Source: an uncultured Eubacteriales bacterium (lineage in GTDB: Bacteria; Bacillota; Clostridia; Peptostreptococcales; Anaerovoracaceae). From it: 5,092 nt of DNA. The DNA lies in NCBI GenBank assembly GCA_959021945.1, contig CAUEYG010000171.1, positions 1 through 5,092 on the forward strand, given 5' to 3'. Both the position numbers and the translations under genes were made by a program. Each line of letters begins with the position of its first letter. The stretch's first letter is position 1. Below are positions 1 through 5,092 of the stretch, one piece after another. Below the pieces are notes generated by a model. The model worked only from the letters and a program-made list of their open reading frames with translations, was not told the origin of the DNA and did no database searches.

Positions 1-130
1 GTATCATCAGCGGCCCACAGATAGCATGGGCTAAAGGAACGACAATTGGTTTAACAGCAATGCCCAGCGCAGCCATAACTGCCATTATTACAAGATCATA
101 AACCGTAAAACGCTTTAAAAATTTGTTCAT
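1..130 (-). CDS. ECF-transporter S component-like membrane protein (N-terminal 43 residues, partial)
   Basis: Only the N-terminus is present; the gene runs off the left edge without a stop. The protein starts MNKFLKRFTVYDLVIMAVMA and continues through a hydrophobic helix into the segment ALGIAVKPIVVPLAHAICGP. This short positively charged lead, a helix, then 'A-A-L-G-I-A-x-K-P-I-V-V-P-L-x-H' followed by a Gly-Pro turn is the pattern I know from substrate-binding S components of energy-coupling-factor vitamin importers. S components are small proteins of about six helices that work with an EcfT/EcfA module; their substrate cannot be read from this fragment. I chose the ATG at 128-130 because AGAGGA (141-146, minus strand) sits 10 bases upstream. 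The ATG at 137-139 would add three residues but leaves almost no spacing. It begins 26 bases after the lipoprotein stop, on the same strand, so co-transcription is likely. A different small membrane protein remains possible. Confidence 0.66.
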   Translation of the reverse strand, partial: MNKFLKRFTVYDLVIMAVMAALGIAVKPIVVPLAHAICGPLMI

Positions 131-140
131 TTGCTCCATA

Positions 141-146
141 TCCTCT
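141..146 (-). promoter_or_regulatory. Ribosome binding site deciding the S-component start
   Basis: On the minus strand this reads AGAGGA, with ten bases (TATGGAGCAA) before the ATG at 128-130. The alternative ATG at 137-139 is only one base from the motif, too close for normal initiation. This favours the shorter start. The site lies in the short gap after the lipoprotein stop, consistent with translation from a shared mRNA. Confidence 0.5.
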
Positions 147-156
147 ATTCTGCCGC

Positions 157-2253
157 TCACTTACCCAGCCTTATTTCCTCAACATTCTTTACCCATTTGG
201 ATATCTGGTTTTCCACAATCAGCTTTAATGGACCGGCGTCATTATTGCCTTTGTAGCCCTTATCCGCTTTTTCCCCTACCAAAGGTATGCCGTCTATGCT
301 GTAGGCCAAAATAGGGAAACGGTGCTGGCCTTTCTGATAGTTACTGTCAATGCCCTTATAAATATCCTCTACGGAAAGAGTTGTGGTGTACCCATCCTTT
401 CCAACAATAGTAACCTTTGTAGGCTTTTTCAGATTTTCCTTTAAATTGTCTTGTATTAAGGCTTTCAGGCTGACGCCCTGGTAGCCGTTAATGCCTGCCG
501 ACGCTCCAAAAGAATCTTTCACAGTATATTTCTCGCTTAAGGATTCTAATTCTTTCAAAGTATACGTCCTGTCCTGCTTGGCTTCCGGCCCTGTAATCTT
601 CAAGGTATGGTCCAAGTATGCCTTGTACGGTTCTTTTCTATGGGTCCACTGGCCGTTTTTAGCCTTAACTGTAATTTTCACAACACAATCCAAGGCTTTG
701 CTTCCCGTCAAGTGCACCGGTCCTTGCTGAGCGTCCAGCGCTTTGCCATCTTTTCTCGTGGCCAGCAGCACTTGGTCTTTTTTCTTTTTCAACTGAGCCA
801 AAGAATAGGTGACTGTTTTCTTTTCACTTGCAATCGTCACCTGATCGGCGTCTACGGCAAGGCCGCTTTTCTCAAGAAGGCCCATGAGACTTACGCCGCT
901 GTATCCATCCTTGTCTTTTACTTGCAGATCGATATCCTTTTCCATCTGGGAAATGGTATACCCCACCGCTTTTTTAACCCCGTTTCCCTCAATGGAAATT
1001 CTCCGATTACGGTAAGGGTTGCTGACCTTCCTTTCACTTCCGTCTGTTACTACTTCTACTGCAGTACAAACCGAAGCTGTAGATTCCTCTTTCACACCTT
1101 TTTTTGCAGGAAGCATGGCAAAGACCTGTCCGTCAGAAGCCTTGCCATCCTTGCTGTATCCCAGCGCCGGCTTTACACACGTAATCGTCAGGCCATCCCT
1201 TTTCGTGGTGTAGTCTTCAAAGTCACCGCCCATATTTCGTATATAATCCAAGTCAACGGTCTCACTGCCGCCATCCTCATACCGGAAGGTTGCCGTTCCC
1301 TCCTGAGAGGAAATACCAACCTGCTTTGTTAAAAAGCTCCACAGATTAACGCCTTCATAAAACCCTTCTTTTCCATAATAATTTCGTTCTGTTTGTTTTT
1401 TCTGCTTTTCTAAATCTGCAAATGTGTAATCTGTACTGGAAATCAATTTTTTTTCACGGCTGCTGTCATAGACAGAAACGGTTACAGCAGTCTTCTGGCT
1501 GCTAGTTTCGTCATGCCGTGTATAGTCCTCTTTTTCACCCACAATAATCGTGCTGAGCCACTTGCCGTTTTGCGGAGCGTTAAAATCATTAGCTGCCATT
1601 TGTCCAATAATCAAACGTACCGGACCGCCTACATTGTCGGCCTTTTCTTTATATCCCTCTTCTTCTGTAAAGGTTTTCCCTGCCTTTTCACTTCCAGTGG
1701 GCCCTACCAGAGGAATTCCATCAGACCCAAATGCCAGCAATATGGGAATCCCTGATTCCTTCGGTTCTATGCCTCCGATTCCATCATAAATCCCGTACCG
1801 GTCGCTCCGCAGATCTCCCAATGTCAGAACAGTCGTATACCCATCCTGGGCAACAGCGGTCACCTCTGTGTCATCAGAGAGGCTTTCGTCCATGCCCAAA
1901 GAAAGGAGCAATTGGTAGAGCTTGATCCCTGCCATTTTATGTGTTGTAAAAACAGAACCTCTTGTGAGAAAACTATAGTTCCCTTCATAACCCAGGTCTT
2001 GCTCCTCTATGGCCTTTTGTTCCAATTCTTTTACAGAAAGAACCGTCTCTTTGCCCAACCCGTCTCCTGTAAAGGTTACAGGCGCATATACGTAGTTTCC
2101 TTTTCCATAGTTGCTCTCCACCGAGCCCTTGTCAGCCTCTGTATAGCTGCTGTGCACAGCGCTTTCCATATCGGAACATGCACAGAGAGCCGCTGCTGTG
2201 AGAATAACTGCTATTGCTAAATAAAATCGCTTTAAATGATATAACCGTTTCAT
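157..2253 (-). CDS. Lipoprotein with four tandem sulfite-oxidase/molybdopterin-fold-like domains
   Basis: A 698-residue exported lipoprotein. Residues 1-26 are a lipoprotein signal: basic MKRLYHLKRF, a hydrophobic core, then L23-C-A-C26, with C26 the probable lipidated residue. The rest is four diverged repeats at about residues 57-240, 255-405, 416-535 and 549-696. Each runs: beta strand, 'YT..EL' helix start, 'G[VI].L..LL' helix, 'VT...DGYT' strand, then in the complete copies 'P-I-L-x-x-x-x-D-G-I-P-L-V-G' and 'G-G/A-G-P-[VL]-[RK]-L-I'. Copy 4 ends with 'KWVKNVEEIRL', very like the end of oxidoreductase molybdopterin-binding (SUOX/YedY) domains. Copies 1 and 4 are most complete; 2 and 3 are eroded. 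No copy has a cysteine just before the G-V-x-L helix, where the Mo-ligating Cys would be expected, so a binding rather than redox role is inferred. The frame stays open upstream to 2376, but the start at 2251-2253 is preferred for its AAAGGA site and signal peptide. It probably heads a transcript with the downstream S component. Automated annotation would probably say 'molybdopterin-dependent oxidoreductase'; I doubt that activity. Confidence 0.82.
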   Translation of the reverse strand: MKRLYHLKRFYLAIAVILTAAALCACSDMESAVHSSYTEADKGSVESNYGKGNYVYAPVTFTGDGLGKETVLSVKELEQKAIEEQDLGYEGNYSFLTRGSVFTTHKMAGIKLYQLLLSLGMDESLSDDTEVTAVAQDGYTTVLTLGDLRSDRYGIYDGIGGIEPKESGIPILLAFGSDGIPLVGPTGSEKAGKTFTEEEGYKEKADNVGGPVRLIIGQMAANDFNAPQNGKWLSTIIVGEKEDYTRHDETSSQKTAVTVSVYDSSREKKLISSTDYTFADLEKQKKQTERNYYGKEGFYEGVNLWSFLTKQVGISSQEGTATFRYEDGGSETVDLDYIRNMGGDFEDYTTKRDGLTITCVKPALGYSKDGKASDGQVFAMLPAKKGVKEESTASVCTAVEVVTDGSERKVSNPYRNRRISIEGNGVKKAVGYTISQMEKDIDLQVKDKDGYSGVSLMGLLEKSGLAVDADQVTIASEKKTVTYSLAQLKKKKDQVLLATRKDGKALDAQQGPVHLTGSKALDCVVKITVKAKNGQWTHRKEPYKAYLDHTLKITGPEAKQDRTYTLKELESLSEKYTVKDSFGASAGINGYQGVSLKALIQDNLKENLKKPTKVTIVGKDGYTTTLSVEDIYKGIDSNYQKGQHRFPILAYSIDGIPLVGEKADKGYKGNNDAGPLKLIVENQISKWVKNVEEIRLGK

Positions 2254-2314
2254 ACATTTCTTTCCTTTCACAACTATGGTAAAATAATGAAAAACAGAAA
2301 AGAGATAATCCGTT
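2254..2314. promoter_or_regulatory. Divergent intergenic control region
   Basis: This 61-base gap separates the start codons of the divergent lipoprotein and NTPase genes. Minus strand: AAAGGA (2263-2268) lies 9 bases from the lipoprotein ATG and supports that start. Plus strand: AAAGAG (2299-2304) is a weak ribosome site 10 bases before the NTPase ATG. No convincing sigma-70 promoter for the lipoprotein is visible inside the gap, so its promoter may lie within the first part of the NTPase gene. I see no operator palindrome and no riboswitch-sized leader. Confidence 0.55.
2277..2285 (+). promoter_or_regulatory. Candidate extended -10 promoter for the THEP1-like NTPase gene
   Basis: The plus strand reads TGGTAAAAT: a TGn extension followed by TAAAAT, which matches TATAAT at five of six positions. 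The -35 region at 17-base spacing (2257-2262, TTTCTT) is poor, as is usual for extended -10 promoters. Transcription would start near 2292, giving a leader of roughly 23 bases carrying the weak AAAGAG ribosome site. Recognised by eye only; AT-rich DNA gives such matches by chance. Confidence 0.4.
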
Positions 2315-2899
2315 ATGCATTTGTTTTTAGAAGGTCCTGTACAAACAGGCAAATCAACCTTAATTCGCCAAGCCATCTCCCCCTATATTGACCATCTTGG
2401 AGGCTTCTCCAGCCAGAGGCTATGGCAGGACGGCAGGCCCTGCGGCTATCGTCTGCTGCCGGCGCATGAACTGCAGCTGGACGCCCCTTATGCTCCGGGG
2501 ATGTCCGGTATCTTTATGTACCATCATAAAGATACGTCCTTCAAAAACCCTGATGTCTTTGCAACCCTGGGCGTCAAGCTTTTGGAGGAGTCGGCAGGAA
2601 AAAAGCTGATTCTTCTCGATGAACTGGGCGGCTCTGAGCTTTTACTCCCGGCCTTTCGTAGTAAGTTATACGAAATCCTTGAGGGCCCAATTCCTTGTCT
2701 GGGTGTTTTAAAGCTTCCTTCTAAAGCAAAATTTATGAGCCGGGCAGCAGGTTATCCGGGCCAAGTGGTGCAGTACAACCTGCAGCTGCGCCAAACACTT
2801 TCTGAAAGAAGCACCGGCCGGATTCTGGGCCTTAATTCTGAGAACAGGGAAGCCCTGCGCCAAGAATTATCTTTCTTCTTGGATAACATTTTTTTATGA
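2315..2899 (+). CDS. THEP1-like P-loop nucleoside-triphosphatase
   Basis: A complete 194-residue soluble protein with no signal peptide or membrane segment. A Walker A loop stands at the very N-terminus (G7-P-V-Q-T-G-K13-S14-T). A hydrophobic strand leads to Walker B, LILLDE (residues 98-103), continuing as L-G-G-S-E-L-L. The order 'P-loop, GGF-S-S-Q-R...DG-R-x-x-G-Y (29-45), then DE-x-G-x-x-E-L...F (102-114)' fits the THEP1/NTPase_1 family of small NTPases, whose usual length (about 170-190 residues) it matches. Family members hydrolyse ATP, GTP and other NTPs in vitro; the physiological role is unclear. It differs from typical members in the loop (VQTGKST rather than a PGxGKTT form) and in DELGGSEL rather than a DEIG-x-MEL type. 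It is the only plus-strand gene here, divergent from the lipoprotein, convergent with the surface-protein gene, and followed by its own terminator. MobB-type GTP-binding proteins also have an N-terminal P-loop and are a less likely alternative. Confidence 0.8.
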   Translation: MHLFLEGPVQTGKSTLIRQAISPYIDHLGGFSSQRLWQDGRPCGYRLLPAHELQLDAPYAPGMSGIFMYHHKDTSFKNPDVFATLGVKLLEESAGKKLILLDELGGSELLLPAFRSKLYEILEGPIPCLGVLKLPSKAKFMSRAAGYPGQVVQYNLQLRQTLSERSTGRILGLNSENREALRQELSFFLDNIFL

Positions 2900-2905
2900 G
2901 CAGAG

Positions 2906-2950
2906 AAACAAGGGCAGAGCTTTTTCTATTTTGCTCCCACCCTTGTTTTT
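2906..2950 (+). terminator. Rho-independent terminator of the NTPase gene, possibly bidirectional
   Basis: A perfect 9-base inverted repeat pairs AAACAAGGG (2906-2914) with CCCTTGTTT (2940-2948). Inside it GAGC (2917-2920) can pair with GCTC (2933-2936) around a T-rich loop. On the plus strand the hairpin ends in TTTTT (2946-2950), seven bases after the NTPase stop to stem start, a classic terminator. On the minus strand it lies about 30 bases past the surface-protein stop, but the T run there is short and interrupted (GTTTCTCTG), so termination in that direction would be weaker. Confidence 0.8.
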
Positions 2951-2979
2951 AGAGAAAATCTCCTGTTATCCCAGCTCCA

Positions 2980-5091
2980 TTATTTTGCTCTTGCTGCTTT
3001 TACATAAGAGGTGCTGCCGTAAATTTTCTTTCCGCCCACATTTTTGTAAGCGCGAACTTTATAATAGTAACGCTTTCCCTTTTTCAGGTTTTTATTTTTA
3101 TAGCTTACCGTCTTTCCTTTTTTTACCGTCTTTATAGTCTTAAACCCTTTTGTTTTCTTGGTTGAACGATAAATCTTGTAACCGGACGCTCCTGCAATCT
3201 TGTTCCATTTTACAGTAATGGCCCTTTTTCCTGCCTTAAGCTTAACAGTTGCCTTTCCCGGCACTGGCTTTGCTGAACCTGCGAAAGACGCTTTCCCTGC
3301 CAGGGACTTGTTTTCTAAGGATGTTCCAACAGCCTGAACTTTATAGTAATAACGCTTTCCGGTCCTCAAATTTTTGTTTGTATATGAGGTCTTTGCAGTA
3401 GACGCTACTTTTTTATAACTTCCGTTTTTGGATGTAGCGCGATAGATCACATAGTTTTGGGCTGCAGCATCTTTTTTCCATGTAACTTGAATGGAATTAT
3501 AGGATTTTGATTTTACTTTTATTCCTTTTACAGTTGTTGGTGTGCTCAATTTGTTGAACTGGGCTTCTGCTGCTGTTAATACAGAAAGGTTTGTCACCAG
3601 TTTCTTTGCGTCAGCATCCAGGTCCTCATAAGCGCTTCTTGCTTCTTTAATTGCAGCTTCACTGCTCAGGCTGACAGTACCGATTGCGCTGATCTTAGCC
3701 ATCGCTGCATCTGCTGTTTCCTTGGCGCTTTGCTCTGCCTTCAATTCTTCCAGTTTCTTTTCTGCTGCTGTCAATACAGAAAGATTTGTCACTAGTTTCT
3801 TTGCATCAGCATTCAGAGCCTCATAAGCACTTCTTGCTTCTTTAATTGCAGCTTCACTGCTCAGGCTGACAGTGCCGATTGCGCTGATCTTCTCCATCAC
3901 TGTCTGAGCGGCCTCTTCTTCCTCACTTGGGGCTGCCTGCCATGCAAAGATTGGGTATCCCGCGTTGATTCCAAACGTATCCTGAACGAAAACTTCCTGT
4001 CCCGCATTCAGCGCAGTGACAAATTCCGCAGATTTCATCTCGTCCTGACTTTTTTCCATCACTGCATCTGAAGAGCCACTATAAAGACCTGCACTTGCGG
4101 ATCCTGACAGCCAGTAGCAGTTTTCATAAGAGCCGCCGCTGGCATGAGTGGCGATAGCAGCGGAGGTTCCTGTACAAGTAACCGTCCCTACGTTAAAGCA
4201 GTTTATCAGTTTAACTTCATTGGAACCTGCTATGCCTCCATTATCGTATTTGGAAGTGTTCTGCACATTACCTGCATTGTAGCAATTTTTAATGGTGCCG
4301 CCGTTCCAGGCAGCCCCGCATATACCGCCGACCCCTTTTTTCTGTGTGTTAGTAATATCTGCAAAATTAGCGCAGTTTTCAATGGTACCTCCATTTGTTG
4401 TCTTTCCAATCTTGCCGACAATTCCTCCTACAGATCGTCCGCCTTTTATGTACCCTGTTACAGCCAGATTTTTTACACTGGCATTCTCTGAACGCAACTC
4501 TTCCAAATCAGCATCATGGCATCCCAGCCTTCCTACAAGGCCAATGGACTGGGAGTCCATTCCGGTATCCATTTCACAATAGATATTGGAAATCGTATGG
4601 CCCTGTCCATCCAATGTGCCATTAAAAGATGCATTTAGCGGAGGAATCTTATCTGTTCCTTCCACAGTAATCCATTGTCCGCCGATTGGCGCAAAACAAG
4701 GGCCGGACCAGGTGTCCCCGCTCTTTACTCCGCCCATATCCAAATCAGCATCCAAGTAAATAGTCTTTCCTTTAAAGTCCTCAATTCCTCTGACTTCTTT
4801 TCCTTGATCATTGACTGCCTCAGGTGCAGTCACATATTGGATCTTTTCCGGATCAGGATTTTCTGCATCATTGAGCACCACGCCGTTTACAATAGCAGCT
4901 ACACCTGCCAGCTGGGCAGGAGTCTCAATATGAAACTCTGTGTCTGTCGTATTGTACCAGGAAACGTCTATGCTCCCATCCCATTTTTCTGTTGTAGCTG
5001 CACTGGCTGTGACAGTTCCCATTCCTGCCAGGATTGATACTGCCATGACCAGGGCAACTACCATTGCCGTGACTCGTTGTTTTGTATTCAC
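2980..5091 (-). CDS. Secreted multidomain surface protein: beta-helix (GLUG-like), two helical repeats, two FN3 domains
   Basis: Read from the GTG at 5089-5091, this is a 703-residue secreted protein. Residues 1-31 are a Sec signal peptide (basic start, hydrophobic core, T-A-S-A cleavage site). Residues ~150-330 look like a right-handed beta-helix: 'F-N-G-T-L-D-G-Q-G-H-T-I-S' followed by turns of 'VGGI-x-G...GGTI-x-NC-x-N-x-x-x-[IV]', as in GLUG-motif proteins, closing with NCYWL. Residues ~395-450 and ~460-515 are two nearly identical Ala/Lys/Glu-rich helical modules. Residues ~519-608 and ~611-703 are fibronectin type III domains with 'V-T/K-W-K/N-K...Y-x-I-Y-R' and 'GKRYYYKV'. The last domain is extremely basic. 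There is no LPxTG motif, C-terminal membrane anchor or recognised S-layer domain, so it is released or held by charge. Its ligand is unknown; adhesion or substrate display is an inference. It converges on the NTPase gene. The start is uncertain because the window ends one base beyond the GTG; an upstream ATG may be the true start. Confidence 0.82.
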   Translation of the reverse strand: MNTKQRVTAMVVALVMAVSILAGMGTVTASAATTEKWDGSIDVSWYNTTDTEFHIETPAQLAGVAAIVNGVVLNDAENPDPEKIQYVTAPEAVNDQGKEVRGIEDFKGKTIYLDADLDMGGVKSGDTWSGPCFAPIGGQWITVEGTDKIPPLNASFNGTLDGQGHTISNIYCEMDTGMDSQSIGLVGRLGCHDADLEELRSENASVKNLAVTGYIKGGRSVGGIVGKIGKTTNGGTIENCANFADITNTQKKGVGGICGAAWNGGTIKNCYNAGNVQNTSKYDNGGIAGSNEVKLINCFNVGTVTCTGTSAAIATHASGGSYENCYWLSGSASAGLYSGSSDAVMEKSQDEMKSAEFVTALNAGQEVFVQDTFGINAGYPIFAWQAAPSEEEEAAQTVMEKISAIGTVSLSSEAAIKEARSAYEALNADAKKLVTNLSVLTAAEKKLEELKAEQSAKETADAAMAKISAIGTVSLSSEAAIKEARSAYEDLDADAKKLVTNLSVLTAAEAQFNKLSTPTTVKGIKVKSKSYNSIQVTWKKDAAAQNYVIYRATSKNGSYKKVASTAKTSYTNKNLRTGKRYYYKVQAVGTSLENKSLAGKASFAGSAKPVPGKATVKLKAGKRAITVKWNKIAGASGYKIYRSTKKTKGFKTIKTVKKGKTVSYKNKNLKKGKRYYYKVRAYKNVGGKKIYGSTSYVKAARAK
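3565..3703 (-). repeat. 195-base-period intragenic tandem repeat, copy 2 (promoter-distal)
   Basis: This 139-base block, within the surface-protein gene, matches 3760-3898 at an offset of exactly 195 bases (65 codons) with 11 mismatches by eye, about 92% identity. It encodes the second helical module: KISAIGTVSLSSEAAIKEAR, then SAYEDLDADAKKLVTNLSVL and TAAE. The central part is identical in both copies. Confidence 0.92.
3760..3898 (-). repeat. 195-base-period intragenic tandem repeat, copy 1 (promoter-proximal)
   Basis: The partner of 3565-3703, encoding the first helical module (same KISAIGTVSLSSEAAIKEAR, then SAYEALNADAKKLVTNLSVL). Protein differences are limited to A/D and N/D around the middle. 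The 56-base linker between the blocks (3704-3759) encodes a Lys/Glu/Ala-rich stretch (KKLEELKAEQSAKETADAAM) that is not duplicated again before copy 1, so the array has just two units. Confidence 0.92.
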
Positions 5092-5092
5092 C

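Noticed and set aside
607..1332. 241-codon plus-strand open frame
   Set aside because: Lies entirely antisense to the lipoprotein gene, has no recognisable domain, and its translation is rich in Cys, Phe and His as expected of a shadow frame. No ribosome site was seen.
157..2253. Calling the lipoprotein an active molybdopterin-dependent oxidoreductase
   Set aside because: The expected cysteine is missing in all four domain copies, and the signal is lipoprotein type rather than a twin-arginine signal typical of cofactor-loaded enzymes.
2254..2376. N-terminal extension of the lipoprotein reading frame to 2376 (41 extra residues)
   Set aside because: It would bury the lipoprotein signal peptide inside the protein and overlap the NTPase gene start. 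The internal ATG at 2251-2253 has an AAAGGA site at 9-base spacing.
2951..2963. Small GAGA-AAAT-CTC hairpin as a separate terminator of the surface-protein gene
   Set aside because: A 4-base stem with no following T run on the minus strand is too weak; the larger hairpin beside it is the better candidate.
3565..3898. CRISPR or mobile-element repeat
   Set aside because: Only two units, 195 bases apart, in frame within a coding region, not palindromic and with no short spacers. It is protein-level domain duplication.
4144..5037. Several plus-strand open frames of 76-120 codons
   Set aside because: All antisense to the beta-helix and signal-peptide part of the surface protein, with low-complexity, Cys-rich translations and no family resemblance.

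Overview
The window looks like Bacillota, most likely an anaerobic Clostridia member of the Lachnospiraceae/Eubacteriales type. The evidence is moderately AT-rich DNA with mixed codon use, purine-rich Shine-Dalgarno sites, a lipobox lipoprotein, and a large secreted protein built from beta-helix (GLUG-like), helical spacer and Lys-rich fibronectin-type-III modules of the kind common in gut clostridia. The genus cannot be fixed from the sequence alone.

Layout: three of the four genes are on the minus strand. (1) 1-130, minus: the first 43 residues of an integral-membrane protein that looks like an ECF-transporter S component, cut by the left edge. (2) 157-2253, minus: a complete 698-residue lipoprotein made almost entirely of four diverged copies of a domain resembling the sulfite-oxidase/YedY molybdopterin-binding fold, with no cysteine at the expected Mo-ligand place. 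It ends 26 bases before the S-component start, so the two are probably one transcript. (3) 2315-2899, plus: a 194-residue P-loop NTPase of the THEP1 (nucleoside-triphosphatase) type, divergent from the lipoprotein across a 61-base gap with a plausible extended -10 promoter. (4) 2980-5091, minus: a roughly 703-residue secreted multidomain surface protein that converges on the NTPase gene. A rho-independent terminator lies in the 80-base gap between them. Its start lies at the very edge of the window (a GTG), so its true N-terminus may be just outside.

How they may work together (inference): an extracytoplasmic lipoprotein with repeated small-molecule-binding-like domains is encoded directly upstream of a vitamin/cofactor-type ECF S component. 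ECF importers normally capture substrate with the S component itself and need no binding protein, so a dedicated surface capture lipoprotein would be unusual. The secreted protein could be a further surface component. The THEP1-like NTPase is an orphan whose role here is unknown. No tRNA, rRNA, CRISPR array, insertion sequence, phage gene or riboswitch was recognised, and no gene-free stretch exceeds 300 bases.
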